This document shows, one piece after another, positions 50,412 to 61,863 of a stretch of DNA of 64,000 nt (positions within the stretch are counted from its first letter, which is position 1; every line of letters starts with the position of its first letter). Made by a program: the position numbers and the translations under genes. This stretch comes from Balanoglossus misakiensis. Taxonomy: Eukaryota > Hemichordata. The stretch is from positions 2,294,001 to 2,358,000 of the forward strand of contig CM082587.2 in the NCBI GenBank assembly GCA_040954595.2. The letters are read 5' to 3'. The notes beneath the pieces are model-generated. The model ran no database searches. It was not told the DNA's origin and saw only the letters and a list, made by a program, of their open reading frames with translations.

Positions 50412-53400
50412 CTATGAGTTCCACTGTTCCACTTTGGCCCTTGACCTCCATACTTTCAAGGTACCGTCATCGCTGGCCGTCACCAGCATTTCCTGGTCCT
50501 TGGGACAGAAGGCCACAGAGTTGACCACATCATTGTGAAGCAATTTGGCCAGTTGGATGCCGTAGTACCTGTCCCAGATGTAGCCATATTTGTCTTCAGC
50601 CCCGCTGTTGAAAAACAAGGAAAGGATTTGATTCATGTGAGATGCAGGTTTACTTTTTGGCAATATACATAATCCCTTGTCTCAAACTCATCTCTACGTC
50701 ACTGACATACCTTGCAACATAGAGGTCGCACACATCTAAGAAAATGAAGATAAGTTCTTCATTAGAGGAGAAGGCTTTGTGTCCATAATGTCGCTTGATT
50801 TCTGTCATTGTCACAAGATCATAAACGTGTAGTTCTATCTCCTGGGCTATCGGTGGAGGTTTCAGTGGGTCTGATATCACACAGTTCTTTGGCCACGACC
50901 GACTGTTGACATACAGGTACCTGAAAACAACAAAAGCAAGCAGCATGATATTGATTCTGCAATACTGGTTTCAGTGTTATTATTCTATCCTTGGTCATAG
51001 ATGGCATCTGTATATGAATCATGGTTTTAGAAGATGTGTATGGATCATGTTCCTACCTGTTGTCAGGTGAGAGAGCCATACCAATGATGTGACCGTGAAT
51101 GTCTATGACGTGATCCACTTTGTCAAATTCCACATCTCTCTGGTGATCCTGTTGCTCTGCTGGCTGTCCCTCCACCACTTCGCCCTCCTCAACCCTCCCT
51201 TCTTGCTGCTCGGATTGTCTGAGATACCTGGCAGCGAGTGCCTGCCTCACATGTTGAATCTGTTTCCGTGTCGACCCGAGTGACCCTCTCATGTTCCTCG
51301 TCATTCCACTCTCTATCTTCTTGATTCCAATCTGATGTGGTGTGTATGCTATAGTTCCCATTGAAAATATCAGATATTTAGATTTCAACATTCTACCCGG
51401 GGGAGACACTCTCCTCTTTTTTCTCTGGTCTCTGTCGTCCTGGTTACTTCCACTGGAAGTATCGTCATAATCTACATCGCCGAGGGAACTGTCTAAAGAT
51501 AAATTTTCAGCACTATTTCTCAGAGATTTGCTTTCTGTGTACTGTATGGATGGCTCCACATCCAGACTGTCTGTGCTGCTGAAGTTGAAGTGCTTTCCCC
51601 AGCTTCTTAGGATGTCCCCAGAGGCTGCACTGTCTACAGCCCCTCCAGTGAAATCTGAAGACGAGAACATAGTGTCGCTTGAACTGCACCTGGACTTCAT
51701 GCTACCACTTCCAAGGTCACTCATGCGTGATCGCAACTCGTTGTCCGAAACGCTGGTGTTCAAAGCACCTCGCTGTAAACTAGGTTCGGTTTCCACCCTA
51801 CGCTGCTCCCTTCTCCTTGGTGCGGTGTTGTCATGGTGACCACTTCCTTGTCCAAGTTGGCTGCTACTCGGTTGAACTGCGTCAACTCCACAAATCAGCG
51901 CCCTCATGGTTTCATCTTCGATATCTTGTTGCCGCGATGACCTCATTTCGGCCATCTTGACCCTGCAGTACACCCTGTCGAAATGTGTGTCCCCGATTTT
52001 CGTTGTCCCTGTAAATAAGACAGCTTCGTCAGTGTCCACTCCAGTGGCAGTGCTACTACTTCCTGCTTTCCCAACACTTTCAGCTTTCTCGCTTCTTCTG
52101 GCTTTTGACGGAGGACTGTGGCCTGTGACGTCACTGGCCTCCCTCTTGCTGCTGCCCGTGCCCAGTGAACTCTGACCCTCGGGAAATTTAATGACTATTC
52201 CGTCGCCATTTTCTTCCGTATCCCTATTCTGCGACGGGTCACCGAGACTTTCAACATCACACTCTGAGTCTGGCACATCGCTGCCGCTCTCCTTCATAAA
52301 ATCCGACACATCAGTCTCCGACGGATTCTCATCCGTCTTCCTCCTCTCACAGCTCGCGGTCTCCTCGTTCTCGCTGTTGCTGTAGTTACCGCACATCTGC
52401 CCGAGCTCCACAAGAGCCTCATGACCACTGACTCGTTTTCAGAGTCCACTTCTTGCGTCGCTTTGTTCAGCCACAAAGCAGAGCAGGATGAGAAGTGGCC
52501 AAGGTAGTGGAGGTTGCCGGACAGCAGATACTGATTATTCAGCCAGGCCCCAAAGGTGTCATAGGGTTTATTCAGCACACGGGATTGCAGGGAAAAATCC
52601 TCTGGAAATGTCAACAAACAGAGCTGTTAGCAGATTCTATCAAGTAGTCACATTTCGTGATGACTTGTTTCTTGGACAAGCCATAACAAAAGGCCAAATT
52701 ATATGCAAACAGTACATAGAATCCTAGACACTGTTTACAGACATATCAATCACATGATCTACAATATTAGTAGTAGTACCCATTAAAGATTTACTTCCAG
52801 ACATTAGCTTACCTTGAATATTGAAGACAGCAATCTCTCCTGATGTACTATTCGGACCAAAATGAACTCCTGAGACCAGCAACATTGTATCCGAGACATT
52901 GAACTGTGAAAACTGTGTGTACTGCCATCGAAACAGTTCCTTCATGTCCCTGCTGTACTTAACTTTGCACGGGAACTTTGCTGACCAAACCTGCAGTGAC
53001 AGAATGAAGTGAAACTTTACTGGAGATTTTTATTTCATTTTGTTTAATATTTCCTTGCAGTTTAGTTGTTCCAGTGTCCTAAAGGTAATCTACACTTTTC
53101 ACAATGAATTGCCAACCGTCCTCATTTACTTACTTTCACCGTGCCATCCTTAGAAGATGACGCAAACATGGAACCATTATGAGCAAAGCTGACATGCAGA
53201 ACTTGATCAGAGTGTTCTTTCAAAACTTGGCTCTGCTGGCAGGGCACATGGTACTTCAACCTCTTGTACTCATTGTGATAAGACCTGCAGCCTCCCCGCA
53301 ACGGCAGACTCCGATCGATTTTTAATTCCTGGAAGAACAGTCGCCGCCACAGAAATTCGTCTTGGCTAACGTGAGACCAGTGCTTGCATGTTTGCCCTGC

Positions 53401-53484
53401 TCTCAGTAGATCATATGAAGGCAGATAGGAGAATACAGTAAGAAGGAGGCTGTCCGGAAGACACAGCCAAAGATTCTCATTCAT
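50412..53484 (-). CDS. FBXW5: F-box/WD repeat protein 5, long form with apparent frameshift
   Basis: Five coding exons on the minus strand: 53484-53134 (within acceptor exon 53486), 52990-52813, 52601-51057, 50920-50711, 50604-50412; about 825 aa if one base is restored. FBXW5 is a substrate receptor for SCF and CUL4-DDB1 ubiquitin ligases. The F-box (about residues 9-50: LPDSLLLTVFSYLPSYDLL...DEFLWRR) is followed by WD repeats (EHSDQVLHVSFAHNGSMFASSSKDGTVKVW). The C-terminal region matches human FBXW5 strongly: SKYLIFSMGTIAYTPHQIGIKKI, DHVIDIHGHIIGMALSPDNRY and GYIWDRYYGIQLAKLLHNDVVNSV. Between them lies a long acidic/serine-rich segment (about 300 aa), so the protein is much longer than the human one (566 aa). 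Near 52408-52418 the frame shifts: upstream VVMRLL and downstream VELGQM are in different frames, and the exon length is off by one base. Confidence 0.9.
52406..52420 (-). other. FBXW5: apparent one-base deletion (frameshift) in FBXW5 exon 3
   Basis: Reading the minus strand, conserved SENESVVMRLL (frame 1) leads into VELGQMCGNYSNSENEE (frame 2) within a few bases. The exon is 1545 bases, where its flanking phases need 3n+1; one extra base fixes both. Frame 1 itself runs on for about 50 codons of low-quality arginine-rich sequence before a stop. Assembly or sequencing error is the simplest explanation; a real allele or a 29-base micro-intron (gtcatg...gggcag) are less likely. Confidence 0.7.
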
Positions 53485-53731
53485 GCCTGCAAGAAGAACA
53501 AAACAGGAATTCACTGGCTCCTGCAATACAATTACCGGGGTATGCAGATTGACAGAAACATATCTGTTATCACTTTCATAACAACTGTGTGTTATGCCAG
53601 ATGTTAAGTCTTGGTAACAAACTTCAAAATCATAACACCTTGAACAGCACACAACAAAAAAGTCCATAAAGGAAATCAGAGACAAGTCATGTGACAATAC
53701 TGCCTCAATCATGGAAGCTGCACCATGTCTT

Positions 53732-53745
53732 GTTTCCATGGAAAC
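53732..53745. promoter_or_regulatory. perfect palindromic X-box-like motif in FBXW5 intron 1
   Basis: gtttccatggaaac is a 14-bp perfect palindrome close to the RFX binding consensus. The identical word occurs again at 59911-59924. Confidence 0.35.
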
Positions 53746-53985
53746 AGCTTTCAACACTCCATTGTAATTTGGGGAGTGGGTGGTGGGATTGCAAATCCGC
53801 AGCGCAGCGACTAGGTACCACAGATCGAGTTTGCATGTTTGGTGGTGTGGGTTTGCCGTGCATCACAATGATGGAACTTCTAGCTCCATGATCACAACAT
53901 ATATACACCGCATCACTAGGCAAAACCTCTCTCGAGCTGCTCGCTCGTACTTCGGCCAGCTCTCAATCAAAGATCTGACACTTAC

Positions 53986-54174
53986 TGTGGCGGGTAAATC
54001 CAAACTCTCGCGTTATTTCTGATCAAGTCCTATATACATTGCAATTCTGACAAGTGCAAACGGGGTGTCATTTCTTTCAACAAAGTTATCCTTCCATCAG
54101 TTGCTGGTTGTCCGGCTTCCCTGGTCAGACTTCCGCCATCTTTGTTTTGGATTGGTCGCATTGCATCTTGGGAA
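53986..54174 (-). promoter_or_regulatory. FBXW5: FBXW5 promoter and candidate non-coding first exon
   Basis: On the minus strand: tttcccaagatgcaatgcgacc (about 54175-54154) is a close ZNF143-like match; caaagatggcggaag (54144-54130) combines YY1-like and ETS-like words. A good donor ccaca|gtaagt (exon end 53986) is positioned to join a non-coding leader exon to the acceptor at 53487, two bases before the start codon. The transcription start is inferred, not seen. Confidence 0.5.
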
Positions 54175-54179
54175 AATTT

Positions 54180-55395
54180 GACCCCTATGCATTGCACCTT
54201 CGCATCTCACGGTGCAATCTCGTTTCAACTTTCGGGACACATACAAGTACCTTAAAAACACGAAATAAAGGTCCATGTATTTCGGGGAAGGGGAACACAA
54301 AAATTCAGTCTGACTAAAACTTTTTGGATGAATATTCCATCTTGTTTTGATAATTTAAAGTAACTTTATGAAGACCGCCAGAGTCGCATTTTTTATACAT
54401 GTACATCATTTTCTTTTAAGACATCATACAATTTGCACAAATTGTAAGCTTTAGGCCTATAGGCCAAGCAAAAGAAAAAATAAAGCTTACTTCTAAGGCT
54501 CTATATCAATACAATGGATATGCATTGTATTTCTTGCAGTTAACCCGTCTTCATATAATGCATCTAAAATAGGAGAGAGCGCATAACTTACAAGACGTAC
54601 GCAGTAGGCACAGGCCTACCTGTTTGTAGTCTTAGGGCGGAACGGATGATATTGACTGAATAGCGGTAGGTACAATGGATCTCCTAGCAGCTCCATAACA
54701 CAATGCAGGTCAGACCATGTATTGTCATGACACACCACTTGAATTCAGTTTGTTAAATCGAATTAGGTATACGAGGCTCGAGGTGGGATATGCGTCAACA
54801 AGAAAGCCTTCGAGCGAACTAGACGTACTCAATTTCTCCGCTTGTCTTTGTTCAACGAACTTTACTTGTTTACCGAGCCGTTCAGTTACATTCTGGGGCT
54901 GTGCGAATTTTCTTTCCGTGACTCTGTAGGAAAACAGTAAGTATAATAAATTAGCCTTAATTGACAGTGATATGAATGACCGCTTTACAAAGTCAACGGC
55001 CTCGGTCGGTCCAGTTAAAAACGACCAGGAACCATGGCTTGTTGACAGTAACTGTCCTTTCCGTGCGCTTTTATACACAATTGAAACGAAAAGAAGAAAA
55101 TCCCAAAAGACCACATCGTTCTTCTGGGATTTAACGTACTTCATAGGATATTGTGGAGTTTTGTTCAAAACTCACCAAGGTTGCATGTCCCCTTGTGCGC
55201 TGAATACCAATAGGCCCTAGCCGCCATCACACACTTCAATATATTCACACACTTTTTGATATATTTATTTTACGCACAATATATTGAGGCGACTCTCAGG
55301 AGAAGGTGTTCCAGAATTGACAAGATCATTACGTCGATGGCATAAACCGGCAAACTGCTTCATTCTGTTGTCGACTGACAGTACAGACGGACACC
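54180..55395. other. intergenic spacer between divergent FBXW5 and Ly6-like gene
   Basis: No coding exon was recognised; open frames here lack domains. A hairpin-forming stretch (gtaagcttta at 54444-54453 against taaagcttac at 54481-54490, with ggcctataggcc between) is the only clear structure. Confidence 0.4.
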
Positions 55396-56280
55396 ATGGA
55401 CTGGATCCATCGTTGGATTTTAGTCGGTACCTGTCTAATATCCGGTGAGGAGACAGTTTTAGTTTTGATCTGCCGACTGTCTTGATTAACAACAAATAAA
55501 TCTCGACTATTGCCATAAAAAATCACAATGGATTGTTCAGAAGATAAGACCGGGTGCGTGTATGTGGTCAGATGAACATCATGTTGGCCGAAAATGAGAT
55601 CTTCAGCTCTAAGAATCTCTTTTGTCCACACCCACCTGTTGATATAAATACTTTATCATAAAACCAATTATTATAACACTCTCACTGAACGAAGAAACAC
55701 TGATATCATGTATATAAGGACTTTGTTTGCAGCTTCTGTTACAGTGAACTGTGTAGAGTGCTGGTACTGTGGTTTCGGTGATATGGGAGGCGGTATTGAC
55801 GAGAATCTAGAAAATGAAGATTGCAAAGATTATTACGTCGACTTAGGGACGGTGCCCTGTCTTTCTGCTTTCGACCGGTGTGGGGTAATATAATTTTTTT
55901 TACTCTGTCGAACGGTGGCGTCATTCTGTGTGAAAATCGTGCAAAAGGTGCAGTTTCCGCCGTTGGACTGTACTATTTCTGAATTGTCCATTGATATATC
56001 TTTCAATGTTTCCCTTCAAAAGGTGATGGTGCGGTATGATTACCTGGGCCGAATGGAAGCACTCCGACGGATCTGCGCTACTGAGGACACATGCGCAGGC
56101 CATTCGCCGTGTACATCCGAAGATCGTGCAAATTCGATCTGTATGGAATGTTGTCTTGGCGACAGATGCAACTCAGAGATACCCTCATACAGTGGAGGCG
56201 CACATCTTGCCATGAATCTAGTGGTTGCCATGACGATACTTTCTGTTCATGGCACCGCCGTGTTGAATACGAAGATGTAG
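55396..56280 (+). CDS. secreted Ly6/uPAR (LU) domain protein, probably GPI-anchored
   Basis: Three exons (55396-55444, 55733-55884, 56023-56280) join in frame to 152 aa. Exon 1 encodes a short hydrophobic signal peptide (RWILVGTCLIS). The LU domain (about residues 22-125) begins VNCVECWYCGFG and ends in the diagnostic ICMECCLGDRCN, with paired cysteines between. The intron in the domain falls after DRCG. A small-residue stretch (SYSGGAH) and a moderately hydrophobic C-terminus (LAMNLVVAMTILSV) suggest a GPI-attachment signal, although four residues follow it. Members of this family modulate ion channels and receptors or act as membrane adhesion and toxin-fold proteins. It is closest in style to the invertebrate Quiver/Crok/Boudin group, but no specific orthologue can be named. 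A poly(A) signal AATAAA lies at 56400-56405. Confidence 0.82.
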
Positions 56281-57806
56281 TAAAGAGACGTCGACACACT
56301 TCTACTGAACACAGAGAGCATCTGATGTTGACGAGTTGCATTTTACAAATGAAACTTTTCGTTCCTGTTATCATTTACTTATAAGCGTATTTGAGATGCA
56401 ATAAATTGTTTGCTGGGGATATCGTGTCTTCATTGGTGACTACGTGATGTATGTTCGGAGCATCCTCGAAGCAACTTTAAATAGTTTGTGTGAGTGAGTT
56501 CAGTTTGACGTAAGGATGGCCAAACCATACTTTTTATTTCTTCAAGTTCAATTTGGCCAATGCTCATCAGGATTTTTCTGTATCTTTCGCGACCTTGACT
56601 GGGTACAGGCTTACCCGACAGCAGCAAAACCTTACATCCAAGTGTCTATGGTTGCTCCTATTGACACATCGCCAGGCATTGAGTTGCATTGAGTTCTTTT
56701 AACATTCCTGGTCTGCCTAGCAACGAACAAGGGGATCACCATAAATATTACGTTGTACATTAAGACCTTGTTTGGACTTTTAATAATTCGAATATATAGC
56801 TTCTGAAAAGCACTGAGCTCCCGATGAAGAACCACAAGTAAACATCCGGGGATTTGAACATTTGTACTCCGTCTGTCAATGTGGTCACGCCCCCTAACAA
56901 CAGACGGCTTCTTAGTGACGATCGGAATGGCTTCCCCTAATTGCATGGTCTAATAGGCATTGCTGTGAGTCTGTCCCCTCCGCTGGGTTTTCTCCTCATC
57001 GTGGTGGAAACCAGTCGCTCACAATCCGCCCTCGGTGTAAATCTGCCCGAGCACCCTACGGTAAGTTACGACTCAGTCCGCAAGACTGTGTTTTTCACCC
57101 GCCCGGCGTTGTGTGAAAAGGCATTGAAGAGACCTTGTTAACACTATTATAACTTGTGGGACTATTGTCAATTATATTGTCATGTTGACTGTGTCGCAAG
57201 CGCAACCTCTCTGTCCGCCTTGTCCCGACATCAATGTCTGAAAAATTCCACGCATTCATTTGTACATTTGGTCTCAATCAAATCTCTCTAGTCATATATG
57301 CCGTTGTTCTTAAAACTGTAATGCAAGCGGCTTAAGTTAGGATTTAGGGCCTTTTAAATGTGTATGAAATATTTTCAACCTTGTTTGTTGTTCTCTTATG
57401 TAAGAACACTTTCGATCGACAACATCAGATGACTATTTACATTGTAAGATGTATGCATTGGGGAGCAGCAACGACTTAATCTGTGACGGTGTACATTTTT
57501 CAAATGCTTCCATTAAACCTGATGCTTCTAGTTAAAATGTATACAATGTGTATCCATTTCGGTATAATGTGTCCAATGTTTTCTATGCCTGTGGTGTTTT
57601 CGAAACCATTTAACATGTAACTGTTACAAACAAAACCATTAGCGGCCAGTCTTGCAAGCAGCTATTGTTCAAAAGTGATCTTGAATGGGGTGTTTCGCAG
57701 TTTGATTTCTGTCTCTGTTTTAATGGATGATTTGTAATGTATTTTATACAAATTTCAGGAAAATGAGAGCTGAGCCGACTTAATAGTGTTCTCTTGAAAA
57801 AAAACT
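56281..57806. other. intergenic spacer upstream of the SHIPPO gene
   Basis: The first about 130 bases are the Ly6-like 3' UTR up to the poly(A) signal at 56400. The rest shows no supported exon. A GC-box-like cacgccccc at about 56885 and a gtaactgttac palindrome at about 57617 are the only motifs seen. Confidence 0.4.
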
Positions 57807-57817
57807 CAAGATGGCGG
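57807..57817 (+). promoter_or_regulatory. YY1-like motif overlapping the SHIPPO gene start codon
   Basis: caagatggcgg contains the ATG at 57811, the same arrangement as in STXBP1 and close to that at RAPGEF1 and FBXW5. Confidence 0.45.
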
Positions 57818-60800
57818 AGCATCAAGCTGATGACGAGCAAGTTAATGAGGCCGTGAAAGTTGACAATGAGGAGAGTGAAAAACAGGAAACTGGCGATGAT
57901 GTGGACACTGCTGAGAATACAGCTGGTGAGGATGTGATTGAAGAAGCAGAAAAGACTGAGCAGCAGGAAAATGCAGGGGAGAATTCACAGGAGGACACAA
58001 AACCAGGAAACACTGATGAGCCAGCTGTGGGTGAGGAGAATGCTGTGGTTGCCGAGCAACAAGAAGTGCAAGAGCAGGATGCAGAGGAGCAGGTAGAGAT
58101 TAATGATGCAAATAAAGTGATGGAGTCGACTGACAACGGTCAACCAGATGTAAATGAGGAAAGATCGCCAGATCAAGGCGTTGACAGTGCACCTGGAGTT
58201 GAGCAGAGTGCTTTGCCTGAAGAGGAAAATAAAAAGGGGGACTCGGAGGAGGTAGTGCCGGCCGATGAGGGTGGTGAAGCTGTGGAGGAAACACCAGATG
58301 AAAATACAGACGACAAGGACAATGTTCAGGAGCCAAAGGAAGATGCAGAAACCAAGAAAGAGACAAATGAAATTGACAGCACCTCACCTCCCAATGATGA
58401 GGGAGATGATGGTGTCCCCGTTAAGGAGGAATCACCTGATGAAACCAAGGATGTATCGCCCAGGGCAACAGAGACAGAAACTCCCGAAGAAACCAGGGAT
58501 GAGTCACCGAGGGCAACAGAACCAGATGATGGAAAATTGGCCCTAACTGAAGAGAATTTGAGCAGACTGGATGATGAAGATGCAGTGGATAATGCCAGAA
58601 TTGAAGAGTATTTACAAGACCACAGAGTACATGAACCAGAAGGTAGGTCAAAGGTCATGGTTCAAATAGGAAAAAAATGTACATGGAAAGTTTGATGTGG
58701 CCAATTTTGGTCAAATCACACTCCATAGAGAGACTGTACATGAAAAGTCTAGCATGTTTATGTTGAGGATTGTGAAATCCAAGGTTTTATTTGGTGGGGT
58801 TTCATCTATTCCAGGTGTTTCAGCTCCAGTTTTGCCTAAAATCAGCCAAAGCAATCCCAATATGGTATCCAGAGGGGGTGACAACAACAAGGACACTGGA
58901 CAGACCATGATGGTCACCGGCCAACAGAACAACCTCTACAGTCCCACCATGGCACATGCTCCGCAAATTTCCAGATCTCCGAGATCCCGGAATGGGAAAT
59001 CGAGAGCCGAAGATCATGACAACAGGGTTTCTACTCATTTATCCGGGAAGCTTCCACCATCAGTGATGAAAGTTTCAACAGTTGTTCTGTCAGCAAGGTT
59101 AGTGGATAGAGTCAGGCCTCTTCACTCTTTAGAGGTCCAACTTTACGATAGAATACAGTGTGTTCTGACTGAACTATTAGTCCACTGGGAGCTCAGGTTT
59201 ATCTGCAGACATTTAATATTTATTTCACATCTGGTTATTTATTCATCAACACTTAAATACAAACCCCAGGTATCTGATGTCAAAATCAATTATGTACACA
59301 ACAGTGGCTAAATAATTCAAGTCTTTGTGTACTGTGAAATAACCTGAAGTCAGAGCAAACATGCAACTTTGGAATGTAGGGTGGTCGGTATATTTTGAGA
59401 AGATTTATCAACATTTATCGGTATACAGACTCTGGTAACCTAAAAACTTGACACAGTTTCGTGTAGCAACTCAACCAACCACAGTGTAACACAAACACCA
59501 CTTTGTTCAATGCCAGAAGGGAACCTACAAGATATTGTCTTCGACATTGTTCTCACCTCTGACCTGGATGTCATGGCAACCAGGCCCGCACAGTTAAATT
59601 TGATAGGCCCTAAGTTTCTTGTGTAAATACTACATTTTATTTGACATATAAAGCATTCCCAGTGCTACCATGAAAGTTTCACATTAAATTCAGTGTTTCG
59701 GTACCATGTTTATAGTACCAGAACTTGGAACTTGGCAGGTCAGTTGACAAAAAGATAGTAACACAATAGAAAGCCACAATAGATATTGGACAATCCACTG
59801 GATAGACTTTCTTCTTTGTTTATACAGAAAACGAGCTGCTATTAGTAAAGGACCAAGCGTTTATTATGAAGAGAAAAGTCACAGAAAAGTAGCAAGTAAG
59901 TGTAATTTTTGTTTCCATGGAAACGAATGAATTGTCATGATTCCACAAAATATAGATATTAAACTAAACATTTTCTGATCCATTCTCTAGCTTGGGACGA
60001 ATGCATGAATAGTAGACCGCCATTGAGAATAGATCTAGAAGGCCCCGGACCATGGACATATTCCCCCAGGAATAAACCACTGACAGAGACCAATTCTCCA
60101 GAGTGGACATTTGGTATGAGACTTCATGAGCGAAGTAAGTTTGATTATTTGTTGATTTTTTAGTGGGCTAAAGACCAAAAAGGAAATAGAAATTTTTCTG
60201 GTCAATGTGTGTGTGTCACTTTAAATTCTGATACACTGATTCTTTCTTGTTTTTATTATTTTTGAATAGCTGGTGGCGGATACAAAGCCTGGCACAAAGA
60301 ATGGTACCACAATCCTGATAATTTCACCCACAGGCTACGATTTGACCATAAGGTAAAGTTGATGTGTTTTTTTATGACAACTGGTGACTTTTGTCCAACT
60401 CTCACAGACTTGCACATTTTTGTTTGTGTTAGTTATGTATCTAAATCTTTGTGTGTCTTACCAATTCTTTTTGTTTCAGTGGCCCACACCAGCTACATAC
60501 AACATCAACACACTGGTTGGTACAAGACCACAAACAAAACCAGCAACACCATCATTTACAATCATAGGCAAGAGAGGAAAATTTTCAATTGCAAAAAGGG
60601 GTAAGTCACCTAAGTCTCAGATGTTGTCACATATATTATTTGTGACTGCCATGTTTGAACTTCTTAAAATCCATGTTTTTGCTCAGTTTCAGGATTTGTT
60701 CATCATGACATATCATTTCTGTGATATTTGAATTATTGTTTTTCATTTGTTCTGTACAGGTTCAGACAAGGAACCAGCCCCAAATCAATACAACCGTGAC

Positions 60801-61863
60801 AAAGCAGACAGACTTGTACTGAGAACAGCTCCTGCATATACGCACAGTTTAAGATTTCGTGGAACCACACTGTGGTCTAAATCAGGTATGATAAGAAACC
60901 CCTCTTTTATTCTGTGTTCAGAATAGCCAGTCTTAGTTCACCTGAGTGTCTTCCCAATTGAAACAGTATTTGAATGATATATACGGTGATGGCAAATTGG
61001 CGCCAATGTTTATCTAAAGTTGTGTAGCATTTATTTTTGGCATGTGGATCTTAGTCTGTCACTTATACCGTTTTAATTGTTTTATTTGACCTGCCTAACT
61101 TTGTACTTCATTTTTTACTTGCATGGGCCTAACAGGTAGACCAGGTAATTATGCATGCTGGAACTTTACAGCCAATTAATTTTTTTTTTACTTTTCCTTA
61201 TCTTGATGGTCCAGCCAATCACATTGCAGTATTCTGTCATAGTTCTGCGATTTGATTGGCTGTAAATCAAAACCGATGTAAACAACTTACAAAGATCCGT
61301 TACAGGGGGAGCCACTCCCTTCACACCAAATATTCACATCTTATTTAACACTTAACTTTTTAATCGTAGGAAGCATACTGGTGGTGGTGGTGTTCAGGAA
61401 GATTATGTTGTGGAAAGTTCACGAGTCAGTTCCATAAAAACTTGTAATCTCATGTTTATAATCTTACTCTCTCTATATAATTTGTTTACTGTATACATGT
61501 GTCTTCGTGATGTCATCATTCTCATATTTAATATCATAATATTACTCACTGACTACATTAATTTAAATCATGATGGTATTCTGTTCACTAACTAATTAAT
61601 TGGTACTATTGGGAGGTGTAGATTTTTTTTCTGTAACCATTCATCATGTACTAAAATATGCACATTTAATAATAGAATAGAATGAAAACATGTAACAGCT
61701 TCCCAAATTATCCCCTGTTTGTTTTCCAGAAGTGACGCCAGCACCATGTAACTACAATCCCAAAGTCTCCAAGATGGCGTACAAACCTCACCATCCAGCT
61801 TTCACAATCCGTGGAATACGAGGCGAGAAGCAACATGAACTGGGACCACACACAACACTCTGA
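57811..61863 (+). CDS. acidic SHIPPO / sperm-tail PG-rich repeat protein (ciliary microtubule type)
   Basis: Eight exons join in frame to 596 aa: 57811-58642, 58815-59097, 59828-59895, 59991-60134, 60270-60352, 60480-60600, 60760-60885, 61730-61863. Residues 1-277 (exon 1) are an unstructured region extremely rich in glutamate, aspartate, glutamine and asparagine. The C-terminal half carries degenerate SHIPPO/PG repeats: GPGPWTYSP, TPATYNINT, APNQYNRD and APCNYNP, each followed by a basic FTIxGKRG-like block (PSFTIIGKRG, PAFTIRGIRG). Such repeats (ODF3/CIMAP, STPG families) line axonemal microtubules of sperm and cilia. A likely relative is STPG3, which maps to human 9q34.3 like FBXW5, but the repeats are too short to settle orthology. 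An RFX-like palindrome lies in its third intron, and a poly(A) signal AATAAA at 62811-62816. Confidence 0.8.
59911..59924. promoter_or_regulatory. palindromic RFX X-box-like motif in the SHIPPO gene
   Basis: gtttccatggaaac, a perfect 14-bp palindrome, lies 15 bases past exon 3. RFX factors control ciliary genes, which suits the host gene, but intronic placement right after a donor makes the role uncertain. Confidence 0.4.

Noticed and set aside
52401-52429. 29-base GT...AG micro-intron in FBXW5
   Set aside because: It would restore the frame, but 29 bases is below any normal metazoan intron size and would remove the conserved MRLL-VELG stretch.
57822-58658. Minus-strand serine/leucine-rich open frames opposite SHIPPO exon 1
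   Set aside because: They are shadows of the glutamate-rich coding strand; no start context, splice sites or domain.
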